Notes: generated by a model not told the origin, from the letters alone. A stretch of 64,000 nucleotides of DNA from Triatoma infestans (GCA_011037195.1 JAAEAF010000230.1:103924-167923), one strand, 5' to 3'. Positions 21,900 through 32,740 are shown, counted from the stretch's first letter. Numbers and translations: made by a program.

Positions 21900-23730
21900 T
21901 GAATTATGTTATTAAAGGTTAACATTCAAGTTAGGCATTTAATTCATTTATTCATATTTTTTAGTTATTCATTTGTATTTTGTATAATTATGTAAATTAG
22001 TTTATTTGATTGAGGGGATGATGAACATTTTGATAATTTGAAAATGTTTTTGGATTTAGGGCAATCATTAGGATACCAGGATGATTCAAATGTAGTCGAT
22101 TAGTAGGTGTAGGCATAGTGTACAGATGATTGCAATATTTACGTATGTTTTTTTTGTATATTTTGATGTACTGCAGCATTCCTATTGATTCTATTAAAAT
22201 ATTTACGTTACTTGTATTGCGCATATTTTATAAATATTTACGTACCTTAACCTTGATTAATAAATCATACTGCAATTTGTGTAACATGCAACATGTAATG
22301 TTTGTTTGAAGACTATAATTTCTTTCCAATAACATTACTTAACTACTCCATTTGTTTTTTTTTCAGTTAGGTGTATATCTTTAAAATAATTTAATGAAAT
22401 TATTAAGCAAGAAAATTACTAATTTAAGTAGAGCGCGCTAGTATCTGTTGCTGTACATTTCTACGTGATTAGTTCTGAATGATTCCTAAATTGTGACATT
22501 CAGACGTGACCAACTAATCGGACTACAAGAAATGGTCACGTTTGAAGTGATCTAATACAGGTAAAGTTATCTGCAATTTTCGATTTATGAGATTATTTTT
22601 TTTTATAACTTTTACTATTACACTTACTTTATACAAAAGTGCTTCTAAACTGCAGGAAACGCTCCTTTGAGGAATATTTTCGAAGATTGACGTAAGTAAA
22701 TGTTCAAAGTTTGTGGTTTAAATTAAACTATATTTCAAGTTATCTTCCTTCTGAATACTTAGATAGTGAATTGTTTCTTTTTTCAAATTTACAAGATCAT
22801 ACGAGTGAACTTTCATTTTTTTACTTACATTCGTCCAAATATAAGAAAATGGTGGGGATCATATTTCTGCGAGTACACAAAACCCATTTCTCATTCTTTT
22901 AGTTATGTTAAGTAAGTTACAAAAAATGATTTCTTTGTTTTCCAATTACGAACACTTTAATAATCCAACTGGCAACTGAACTGTAGTCGATGAACATAAA
23001 ACAAGAGAAGAACAGTCGTCCAAGCAATAAATCATTGGTGCATGATTAATCCCACTATGGTAATTTACATCCGAATTTGATTTATCTATAGAAATTTCTC
23101 ATAATTCATTTTGAATTAGTTTACGTCTTGGATGTGGGGAAGGGGCTACGTTTCTTTTTTATTTTTAAATAAAACAGAAGTCAGCCACTTTTATTGGTAA
23201 TGGATAAACTTGAAATACTTTTGTCTACATTTTTAATTGTTGGTTTTAAATTCTTAAAGACATTGGAACCTGGTTAAAGTCATAGAACTTTCTCACACAT
23301 TTTAATACTGAACCATTAATTAACTTATCAATTAAAGTTTTCAGAAAGAAATAACATAATCTTAAAGTAAGTGTCGAAATAAAGATTAAAAAATCTTTTA
23401 AATAGTTGTTTAATTTGGGTGTGAAGATTTTTTTAAATGACTTCATTTTGTGAAAACTAAGCAGTAGACTTGTTGAACAATTATTATTGATTGTTGAAAT
23501 CTTTAACCGCACAACCTCTTTGATTTGTTCAGAATAAAAGGTTGAGTTAAATAAAGCATTCAGAATAAAATTAAGTTAAAATTGTTTTGCAAATTAGAGG
23601 CTCTTCCTTTTGTTAATTTACAAACTTAATAAATATGACCATTTTTACTTGTATCACAAAATTATATAATTAAACATTATTTTTATAAATAATATTATTA
23701 ATTTAAGTGAGGACGTTGATATTGAAATAA
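21900..23730. other. AT-rich sequence with no recognised feature
   Basis: Short frames only. A 36-bp stretch at 22655-22690 is bounded by CTGCAG and GTAAGT but is too weak to call an exon. Confidence 0.4.
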
Positions 23731-23764
23731 GCAAAGCGATCGTTGTCAGAGACCAAAGAAAAAA

Positions 23765-23830
23765 AGTTTATTTTTTCTCTACGTTTCGGAAAACTTTGGT
23801 ATCTTCTTTAGGTACTGTCAAAGAGAGGTA
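23765..23830 (-). other. Penelope-type terminal motif
   Basis: Complement reads ACCTAAAGAAGATACCAAAG, then TTTTCCGAAACGTAGAGAAA, matching the CTGAAGA..CCGAAACGT pattern common at Penelope-like element ends. No RT or endonuclease nearby. Confidence 0.4.
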
Positions 23831-23843
23831 GACGAGTTAAATG

Positions 23844-25103
23844 TACGAGGGTCATTCAATAAGTAACGAGGCAAATCTCTGTAGCTCCAAAACGATTTAT
23901 TTAATCAATACAAAACTTTGGCTACTTTTCAACAAAGTCCCCAGCAACATTTATACACTTGTCCCAGCATTCTTCTAATTTGTCTATGCCTCTGGCATAA
24001 AATTCTTTGGGTTGATCTCGAAGCCACTTTTGCACCTGATTTTTTACTTCTTCATTAGATTGAAGATGTTTCCCACATTGTGCCTCTTTAAGGGGTCCAA
24101 ACAAATGGAAGTTCGATGGGGCGAAGTCGGGGCTTTATGGGGGGGTGTATGGAAGGATCTCCCACCCAATTTTTTGAAACGTTTCTTGAGTTAACTGTGG
24201 CGTGTGTGGGCGCGCGTTGTCATGAAGCAAAATCACGACGTTTCGTTCGAATGGCAGGTCTTAGTTTGTTCGTGACCATATCACTGTAATACTGGCTGTT
24301 GTGGTTCGTTGATCTGCGAGATAATCGCAATAAATAGGTCCTTGCGAATCCTAGAATACTGTAAGCATGACTTTACCTGCAGTCAGCTGGGTCTTGAATT
24401 TCTTTCGAGTGGGAGAACCCGTATGCTTCCACTCAAGGCGCTTAGACGCTTAGACTGCGGCTCAAAATGGTGTATCCATGTTTCACATCACATATTACAA
24501 TTATTCTACTGAAAAATTCGTTTTCAATTAAATATGGTTCTTTCAACTGTTGACTGATTTGAAACCTGGTTTCTTTGTGGGCGTCCGTAAGTTGTCTTGG
24601 AACCCATCTCGCACAAGTTTTCTTATACTGCAGTTTATTCTGAATAATGCTATGGACAGTTCCAACACTCGCGTGCACGTCTTCAGCTATCAGTTCAACA
24701 ATACAGTTCAACAGTTCAATAATACCCTGTTGTCCTAAATTAACGTGTTAATGCGAGATTCGAGAGATGAAGTTACAACTTCAACCGGTCGTCCACTTCA
24801 TTGCTCGTCACAGACACTTACACGGCCACTTTTAAACTGTTCTACCCACTTGTAAACGTTCGAACGGTTCAAACAATTATTCCCGTACATTTTCAACATT
24901 CTTTCGTGGATTTCACTACCTTTGATACTATCTGCAAATAAAAATCTAATCACTGAGCGTTATGCTTACCAAATACTCTCGTATAACTGATGAGAAACTA
25001 AGTACAAGATAACGACGTGACGCACTGAAACTATTGTATTGATTAAACAAACCGTTTCTGAGCTACAGCGATTTGTCTCGTTACTTATTGACTGAACCTC
25101 GTA
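23844..25103 (-). mobile_element. mariner-type DNA transposon, copy 2, minus strand
   Basis: Bounded by TACGAGGGTCATTCAATAAG at 23844 and the complementary CTTATTGACTGAACCTCGTA end at 25103, each beginning with TA. About 1.26 kb. Same family as 5436-6731, inserted in the opposite orientation. Confidence 0.9.
23920..24960 (-). pseudogene. mariner transposase, broken, minus strand
   Basis: C-terminal VQKWLRDQPKEFYARGIDKLEECWDKCINVAG reads at 24104-23922. The middle reads ELIAEDVHASVGTVHSIIQNKL (about 24700-24630). The first catalytic block is CD-VKHGY instead of CDETWIHH, through a 2-base insertion near 24480. The start is missing: ATGCTTACC follows directly after the ACTGAGCGTT segment near 24960, whereas the copy at 37707-38617 has about 65 extra bases here including the ATG and the MASPLEHC codons. 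Non-functional. Confidence 0.8.
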
Positions 25104-26849
25104 TTTTAACGTTTTTAATTAATTTTTGTAACATTGTTTTCCCTTTCTGTGTATTATTATTATTTATTTGTTCTTTCCTTAATTTTGTATGGAGGAAGTA
25201 TACCCACGTTATCAAATCTAATTTTAGTTATTGAGATTTCATCAGAAAAACATATTTTGAAATGCCCTAAAAAAATTTTGGCATTTTGGCATACGTAAAA
25301 AATTTTGGCATGAAACAGTCACGTAACTTTCTTTATTGCTGTTTATTACAAATATTTATAAAATGATAGATTTTAATTAAACTTCAAATTTTACGTATTG
25401 ATAAAATAATATAAATACAGAGCTAGTGGGAGACAAGTACCTGTCCGGGCAGGTGTAGAAATAATTACATTGAACACCAGAAGGGAACACCAAATAACAT
25501 TTGCAATTGAACGCTACAAATTATGTAGAACTACCAGAAATCAATTTTTTCTGATAAATGTTATAAATCAAACTGCTAGGTCTGTCCTTCATTATGTAAT
25601 GTTGACTAAATTGCTATATCTGTTTAGAATTTTACCTATCATTCAAATCTTCTTTTACATTTTTAATAATAGTTATCAAGCAACATGACGTGTTTAACTT
25701 TTTTTGTTTATTTCTTTTTTTATTTAATTGTTTATTACAAATCTATTTAGGTTTTTTTATGTGTGTGGATGGTAGCTACCCTGAAACTTGTTATTTGTGA
25801 ATTACTATATTCAGAGCTAACACGATTATGTTTGAAACTGTAATTTGTATTTTGCTCACTTACACTTATAATGTAATACTTGGAAATTAACAATAGATAG
25901 CTACCCTATGTTATTATTAGAATTTTATGCAATACGTGAAATGTTTTGCTAGTGAATTATTACAATTCTTGAATATTTATAGCTTATTTTTGTAGAGGCT
26001 ATTATTTATTTTTATTAATTTCTTCTTTTACTTTTTAAATTTAAAATTACCTAGAAAAAAAAAAACAAACAAAATATATAATAAAATTCTAGAATTATTT
26101 GAATACATTATTTAATTTATCGACAATTAACTTTTAGAACTGAAATATTTTGGATTCATTGCGTTTTATAATGATGAATATGTGGATGAATGGGGTGAAA
26201 TGAGAACATAAGAACTGGCGATTTACTTAGTGAGACGAGAGCTTATAGAGGGTACAAAGACCGAGCGAGAGTGATGATGTTGGTAGAGAGATGAATGTGG
26301 AATGAAGGCGTTTGCTGATGTATGAGTGGTATGATATTTAAATAGTCATGTTATGCTAGCTCTAATTAGCTAACGCGGTTGATTATCTTGATGAACTTTT
26401 CAAGATTGCTCTTGAGACTTGTTAACTCATCAAAGACAATCTGGCAAACTGTCTTTGATTTTTCATATTTATTTGCTGATTAATTTGTTAAGCTATCAGA
26501 TAGGCGGGTTTTTAATACAATTTCTACTACTACTAGAGACAGTTTCTAGTTAAAAGATTTTCTGTGGAAATTGAAGCCCATTCGCTAATACATTGTAGTG
26601 GTATCATAGGGGAGAAAATGAGTAGTTCACGTTTGCTAAAAAGGTTCAATGGTAGATGCAGCTGGATTAACAATGGTTAAAGTCACTTCTATGCAGCTGC
26701 TAATGGAACTATTGAGTCTGCCTTTCGATTGGCGAATTTGATAACTGATTTCATTATAATTTTCTTGCAATATCTTATGTCATTTCTTTGTTATGATTTA
26801 TATATGTATTTTTTTTTTATTGCTGTTATAAATCAAATTTTGCAAATCC
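25104..26849. other. AT-rich, mostly unassigned
   Basis: A weak repeat A-like trace at 25185-25330 (GGAGGAAGTATACCCACG, TTTCATCAGAAAAACATATT). The GC-richer patch 26160-26400 has no recognised domain. Confidence 0.35.
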
Positions 26850-27000
26850 TGTTTTCCACAGAAACATGTTTTAAGCGGTCCCTTGATTAAAAAAAACAAC
26901 AAGAAGAAACAGTTTTTAGCGAATGTTCTGTATGTACGAGAGTATAAACACATTATCTCAAATACTAAAAATAGCAAGAAGATCAAACTTAAAAAACTTT
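26850..27000 (+). repeat. Repeat A fragment
   Basis: AGAAACATGTTTTAAGCGGT, CCCTTGATT, GTTTTTAGCGAATGTTCTGT and TTATCTCAAATACTAAAAAT in repeat A order. Confidence 0.55.
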
Positions 27001-27079
27001 GATCTTTTAGGCTTCCACGGCTATTCTCTTGAAAACACGTTTCCGTGTTGAGTTCGCGTCGATGGTTTGCTTTATGTAA

Positions 27080-27560
27080 TTAGAAGTTTTCCTCGTGTAA
27101 AGAAACCAGAGGAAATAGTGGAAAGAAGAGAGGAAACGAGGGCTATTCTTCCATACTGCAAGGAGTGTCAGAGAAAATATCTAAAATTCTGGCAAAGCAC
27201 AATATAATAGCCATACATTTGGAAAATGTCTCAAATGCTTCCAGGATTTAAAGTAAGGTTTCCACTGCCAAAAAAAAGTGGGTTCTATGTGATTCGCTGC
27301 AGCTGTGGGGAAAAGTACATGGGACACACCTAAAGATTAGTCAGAACACAACTTAAAGAGCATATACACAATGTCAGGCATAACAAAAAAGAAAAGAGTC
27401 TACTCTTGCAGAACATTTGACAAAACTGGAAACTGGACTTGCGATAACTGTTGAAGACCAAAATTCTGGCCCAAATTAACAATTATTAAGAATGAGAAAG
27501 GGAAAAATTAAATAGAAATGATGGACTCCACCTAAGCAGAATATGGCTGTCGCTATTTAA
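27080..27560 (+). pseudogene. Penelope-like element C-terminus with GIY-YIG endonuclease remnant
   Basis: Upstream in one frame: LPYCKGVSEKISKILAKHNI (27150-27210), the conserved pre-endonuclease segment of Penelope-like proteins. After a frameshift comes SGFYVIRCSCGEKYMGHT-stop-RLVRTQLKEHIHNVRHNKKEK (about 27276-27405), a degraded GIY-YIG nuclease: GFY for GIY, YMG for YIG, the CXCG zinc pair, and the R..Q..EH helix. It would nick target DNA for retrotransposition. RT domain absent, several stops, inactive. Confidence 0.75.
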
Positions 27561-27629
27561 AGAATAGAGAAAAAAACAAATGGAAAAATCATTAAAAATG
27601 AAACAAAACAAAAAAGAAAAGGAACAAAT

Positions 27630-27780
27630 AAGGCTCAGGGGACCTCAAAACTCAATGAAAGTGAGTTTTGAAATTACCGTTAAAGACTCAATTTCGAAAA
27701 TCTGATACGTTCCTCATATTTCCTCACACACCCTCTCCCTCTCAAACAAACACGTATATTTAGACCACTTGCTAAAAAAC
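27630..27780 (-). repeat. Repeat A fragment, minus orientation
   Basis: CAGGGGACCTCAAAACTCAA, GAGTTTTGAAATTACCG, TCAATTTCGAAAATCTGATAC and GACCACTTGCTAAAAAAC are the complement of the 5' third of repeat A. Confidence 0.6.
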
Positions 27781-27848
27781 TTTTTTTCGTATCTCCAAAT
27801 CTTAACACATGAAAATCTGGCATGCTCCAATATTCACTCTTATATCAA

Positions 27849-28080
27849 TGAGAGAAAGTAAACTGGTTAAATACCTCAGCAATAAAGTTACACAGTATAC
27901 TGTAACAGTGAGAGAAAGTAAACTGGTTAAATACCTCAGCTATAAAGTTACACAGTATACTGTAACAGTGAGAGAAAGTAATCAGGTTAAATACCTCAGC
28001 AATAAAGTTACACAGTATACTGTAACAGTGAGAGAAAGTAAACTGGTTAAATACCTCAGCAATAAAGTTACACAGAATAC
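27849..28080 (+). repeat. 60-bp minisatellite, about 4 copies
   Basis: Unit starts GAGAGAAAGTAAACTGGTTA; successive units at 27849, 27909, 27969 and 28029 (last one incomplete). They differ by only a few bases. Because 60 is a multiple of 3, the array is open on both strands and reads as a 20-residue repeat (RESKLVKYLSNKVTQYTVTV), which makes the long frames across it artefactual. Units are contiguous with no spacers, so this is not a CRISPR array. Confidence 0.95.
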
Positions 28081-28084
28081 TTTT

Positions 28085-29269
28085 CACTCAACAATATCTA
28101 CTCTGTTTCCGCTTTATTTCAATTTCACTTTTTTCTCGTCATAAAAGTATCATCTAATATGAGCCATTTTTCCATCTTTAACTTGCTTCTTCTTCTTTCC
28201 TCTAACTGTTCTCTCTGTCACTCGTCCATCTTCAGAAATATTTGTAAACGTTGATAAATATTTCCAAGATTTCAGACTAGGTATCGTTTTGAATTGTTGA
28301 ATCCAATCAAACCCAAAATCAGCATTGCGCGTACACCTATTATCAACGAATCTTGAATTTTCATCACTGCCTTTCTTTTATATTTTGTGCGTCGCGCATA
28401 ATGATTGTAGTGTTGCTTATCGCTACCTGTACAATATTCTTTATTGCTTTTGTACTGAAATAAAATCTTATTTCATTTGATTTTTTTTTACGAAAGTTAT
28501 TTGAGAACAGTTGTATTATATTTTATTTATTAATTTATTTGTTTCTTGGAATAAATATACTTTAATTTAGATTGTATAAGAGAAGATGTTTTATTTCCTA
28601 AATGGATTCTTTGAAATTTCATTTTTGTTCCTATCGATTTAAAATAGTTTCATCGATTATAAAAATTCTTTGTTCTCTTCTTTTCCAAGAAATGTACTAC
28701 AATTACTTACAATGAGATAATGGATATGATCGAATGGAATTGCATGACTGTAATGATTCAGTTTACATTTTGGTAGTTAGATGCACATGCTGGGAAAAAC
28801 TTTTAAACTCATTATTGCATAACGCAATTTTTAATGAGTTAGACATTTAAAAAGTTATAATTTGTTTACATAAAAATGGATTTCTAAACAAAGAGAAATC
28901 CAACATTAATTGAAAAACCATGCATGGAATAGATGAAGAATCATGATTGCTCTTAAATGAAAAAAAAAATTGTATTAAAAACGACATAATGCATTACCCA
29001 ACTTAACTTTTAGCTTTCTGAACGTTTGGAAATAACAAATAAAAGTGAATCTATTAATGATTTGCTTCTTATGGTAAAAATATTAAAGTGGTTGAGGGGT
29101 TAATAGCAAAGTTACATAGAAGTGAATGGAAAGTCTAGCAATTTGTCTATAGATTTTGTCCAGTCTGAAAAATAATGATTGAACGGTCTTCTACTCAAGT
29201 GTTGCATAATAGTCTGGTCACACATTTACCTTCTCTAACAGAGGGGTTAGTAAAGTATAATAGCCAAAA
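28085..29269. other. No recognised feature
   Basis: AT-rich, short frames only. Confidence 0.45.
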
Positions 29270-29425
29270 GTGAATTTTTTTTTTTTGAAATTGATACCTT
29301 TCTCGAAAGCGAAAAATCGTAATAGCTAAAATATTAAATACATTTTTCTTTATTTTCTCTAAAACGGCTTCAATGATTTTCTTTAAATGAGGTTACCGAA
29401 CATACGACTTTTCATTTACATGTTC
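29270..29425 (+). repeat. Weak repeat A fragment
   Basis: CGAAAGCGAAAAATCGTAAT and CTCTAAAACGGCTTCAATGA in repeat A order; otherwise diverged. Confidence 0.4.
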
Positions 29426-29706
29426 AATTTTCCAAAGGGTCACTTCAGTATATTGTATTGTTTTTTCCAATCATAAAATAGCATTGATCAGAATTTAAAA
29501 ATAGGCAATGTTTAGAGAATAAAATATAGATGAAAATGTGAGAATTCATAAAGAGTATAACTTTCCAGAAGCCTTGTGTGTTTCAATATATACTTCAGGA
29601 TTTAAAAGCAGTAACAATCTCAAAGAAAAAAATTATTCCATCACGTTAAGCAATCAAGATTTGTGTAAATAAATTGCTTGAAAAAGAAAACTTTTTTTGT
29701 TTTCAG

Positions 29707-29764
29707 AAATCCAGGTCTTAGGAGCTTGGACATCCTGTACTGGGCTCACCCGCATCGTTTAACT
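29707..29764 (+). other. Candidate internal exon of a host gene (58 bp)
   Basis: A strong acceptor-like tract CTTTTTTTGTTTTCAG ends at 29706, and a good donor GTAAGTT starts at 29765. The 58 bases between are visibly GC-richer than the flanks and are open in one frame: NPGLRSLDILYWAHPHRLT after one leading base. I do not recognise the protein. If real, the window lies in very large introns. It could also be a chance pairing of splice-like strings. Confidence 0.35.
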
Positions 29765-30324
29765 TGTAAGTTACAAATTTTAAATATAATTTCTGTTTCT
29801 ATAAAGTCTTGTCAGAGTCATTTACATTCATAATAAATTTACTAATTTGTCAATTACTTTTTTTTTATTCGCAAGCAATAATAAGGAATAATGCTAGCAT
29901 TTGTTTTAAGGCTAAATTAAAATATATTAAAACATATTGGATTTTGTTTGGTTTTTACTTTATTATACTTCAAAATTTAAAATATATATATAATCTCATA
30001 TCTATTCACTAACATTGTTAGATATTTTTATTGGGTTTATTGGAAATCTAAAGGGTAATATATAAAAATACACACTTCAATAATAAGAGATTCCTTTCTT
30101 GCTTCCTTCAAGAGATTCCCACACATCGCATTTAACCAGCGGTATACAGAGCAGGGATTTGGGGCCCATAGTCCTTCCAGTGTTGGGCACACTTCTATCG
30201 GCTCATCTGTCCACAATTGGCTGGGTTTGGAGAATGGTTATGCTTTCGCACGATAAGCTATTAAGGAAGGGTTGCTGAAGACCAAATAACTTCTGTGGAA
30301 GTATAACAAGGAATATGAGAAATG

Positions 30325-30337
30325 TAGCCACTTAAAT
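30325..30337 (+). repeat. 13-bp target duplication of the fold-back element
   Basis: TAGCCACTTAAAT, repeated exactly at 30643-30655. Confidence 0.8.
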
Positions 30338-30642
30338 CATCAGAGACATTTTCCGTGATAGCCTGCTTCTTTTCGTGGTCATCGATCGGCATTCGCCCAT
30401 CTTCAGGATGCATTTGTCAGACAGTGTGATAACGCAGACTTGCACAGAGCAAATTCAGTTTATACACTCGAGTGTGCAAACTGAATTTGCTCTGTGCAAG
30501 TCTGTGTTTTCACACTGTCTGACAAATGCATCCCGAAGATGGGCGAACGCCCGAAACCGATCGATGACCACCAAAAGAAGCAGGCTATCACAGTAAATGT
30601 CTCTGATGCTTTCCAGCTCTGCGGAACCAACCACCACAACTA
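30338..30642. mobile_element. ~300-bp palindromic (fold-back) element, copy 1
   Basis: Flanked by the 13-bp duplication TAGCCACTTAAAT (30325-30337 and 30643-30655). The left arm, 30338-30469, begins CATCAGAGACATTTTCCGTG. The right arm, 30470-30610, is its near-perfect reverse complement, ending AAATGTCTCTGATG. The centre is ACACTCGAGTGT. An unpaired tail follows (CTTTCCAGCTCTGCGGAACC, then AACCACCACAACTA). The arms carry GAAGATGGGCGAACGCCCGA then AACC, a Penelope-like terminal signature. Non-coding; its open frames are shadows of the palindrome. A second copy is at 61427-61727. Confidence 0.85.
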
Positions 30643-30715
30643 TAGCCACTTAAATGTTTAACATATACAAGCACTGGTAGAAAAAGGGTTAAATTGAAAA
30701 ATGTCTTTTATGAGC

Positions 30716-31735
30716 ACTTGCCGAACAATAAGAACATTGGCTTCCATCCACGGTCCTGACGTAATGAGTGTTGCTTGATAAAATTCTAGAAGAAATTGGA
30801 GCTGTGATCTGGATCACATCATTTGCAAGTTAAAACCAGGCTAGGTAAATTTCACTACAACTAACAAACCTTATTCACAAGCAAAACATAGAGTTAAATT
30901 ATTATATAAGGAATTAATGGAGAAAACAAGCCATTCCCAGTGCCCGCTCTAAGGCCGGGCAACCCGGACATTTGTCAGGGGTGCCAAAATTTAAGGGCGC
31001 CATTTTGGCTTGTGCGAAAAAAAAAATATTGATGTATTAAATGCTCAATTAATAGAAAATTTCACATATCGATTTTTTTGTTCGCTAAAAAATTTCCAGT
31101 CGTAGCGTATTTATATTGTTTATGTTTAAAAGATGAAAATATTTTCACTATCATTAAAAAATTTACGTAGAATTTGTTAAGGTCGATGCTTGAACTTGTT
31201 TTTGAACCTGCATATGTGTAGTTCTCTGAACAGAATAGCATTAGCACGCGAGCAGAGCGCTGCTTCAGGTTATGTTTGAAGATGCATAGACTTGCTTCAA
31301 AATATATATTCTTAAGGGGCGGCAATCGCCTTTTTGTCCGGGGTGACGTAATCGCTAGAGTGGGCGCTGCATTGTAACTTACTGTGTCTGCAGCATTGAA
31401 AATCAAATGAAGGTTAGTTGGTCAGATGAATTGAAGGCAACATTAAATACCATGTAATATAAACTAGATAGCCCTAATTGGAGTCAAGGAAACAAAATAA
31501 AAGTTACCCCAATCCACAGACGCTGAAAATTCAGCTTAGACATAAGTTGGCTCAAATTATAAATTCAAAATAAATTTCACAAAGGCGAAGTGATCCAGTA
31601 GCCCTTTTAAAAATTAATTTCACTAGAACAATTAACTTTGTGTTAACTAAAATGCATGTGCTAAGTACGACGAAGAGTTAAAAAAAAAACAGTGTTAACT
31701 GTGAGAAGGAAAAACCAGTTATTCCTTCATTGGTC
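30716..31735 (-). mobile_element. Repeat B, copy 2, minus strand, split by a hAT-like element
   Basis: Complement of the 16467-17090 repeat: its start (GACCAATGAAGGAATAACTG) is at 31735 and its end (GGCAAGT) at 30716. Shared internal blocks include CAGCTTAGACATAAGTTGGC, TAAACTAGATAGCCCTAATT and TGTGATCTGGATCACA. Without the insertion at 30938-31370 its length is about 590 bp, close to copy 1. Confidence 0.75.
30938..31370. mobile_element. Non-autonomous hAT-like element, ~430 bp
   Basis: Imperfect terminal inverted repeats: left CAGTGCCCGCTCTAAGGCCG with CCCGGACATTTGTCAGGGGT inside it; right end complement GCAGCGCCCACTCTAGCGAT with CACCCCGGACAAAAAGGCGA. The CAG..G start is hAT-typical. The other repeat B copy is uninterrupted at the matching point (near 16875), so this is an insertion; the flanking CATT.. 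duplication is imperfect. No transposase. Confidence 0.7.
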
Positions 31736-31745
31736 TTTTCTTCCC

Positions 31746-32689
31746 AAATAGGAAAATGTAGAACGTTATACAGTGAGTGAGGGTAAAGAAAATAACTGGA
31801 ATTAAAACAAAACCTACATAAACTAGTAATTCAACAGAAACAAAATGTGTGCCCTCCCTCCGTTAATTAAAAAAATTAAAACACTAGCCATGATGGTTAC
31901 ATTTTTCGGTAATAACAGATCGTTAAGATTTAAGAAAACATATCAAACATCTTTGGGGTTTTTCTTTGCCCTCCTCATATAATATACTAGTTGTCATGTC
32001 AACATAAAAGTTAATCACATTTTGTTTGTCACCAATACGATTTCACCCATTGACAAACGAATACCGAAGAATACCGCACAAAAATTACATCAATACTGCC
32101 AAGATTGAATATTACATATGTGGCAAATTAAAATATTATATCGAAATGGTAAAGGAGTAGTAGTACTATAATTAGCAACTCCAGTTAATGACGTTGTTAG
32201 TAATTCTTTATTTACCTCAATTTCACAAAGTTGTACAGACAAATTGTTACATTATGTTGTAACTGGGATTTAATGCCCTGGGATTTAATTAAAATAAGAT
32301 TAGTCTTTTTCTCTCTTAGAATTCATTTTAATTATAAATTTGTGTACAGACAGTAATAAGCAACAACTTGCGCTCTTACTTTGATATGATTATAAACATG
32401 AAAATATAATTAGCCTTAAAGGAAATATTAGAGATATAATTGGTTTAATTTACTGTCTCATTCTTTTGCATCAATCTAATCTTTTGAGCAAGATTTTAAT
32501 TTAAAATAGTGATTAAATCTTTGTTGAAACTCAATTTCAATTTCTGCTATATTGCTATTATTATAATCAGTATCTTTGCAAACCACTTTTTAAAGAAGCC
32601 AGCTATGAATAAAAGATTTGTCGAATAGGATTACCGGAAGTTATCCTTTAGGCTACACATCCTTGCACATGTTACTCCATGTCTAATAT
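31746..32689. other. No recognised feature
   Basis: AT-rich, no frame of note. Confidence 0.45.
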
Positions 32690-32740
32690 CAAGCACAATC
32701 GCAATACTTTCTGTTACAGAAGTACGAGAAAGTGAAAATA
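32690..32740 (-). repeat. Short repeat A 5'-end trace, minus
   Basis: TCGCAATACTTTCTGTTACA then GTACGAGAAAGTG resembles the complement of the 5' hairpin end. Confidence 0.4.

Noticed and set aside
22655..22690. 36-bp micro-exon (CTGCAG .. GTAAGT)
   Set aside because: Weak pyrimidine tract, short, and no reading frame support; kept only as a note.
27849..28080. CRISPR-like direct repeats
   Set aside because: The 60-bp units are contiguous with no unique spacers and the context is eukaryotic; this is a minisatellite.
27809..28144. 111-codon repetitive protein gene
   Set aside because: Open only because the minisatellite unit is 60 bp; the opposite strand is open as well.
30375..30649. Small genes on both strands
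   Set aside because: Produced by the palindromic element; no independent support.
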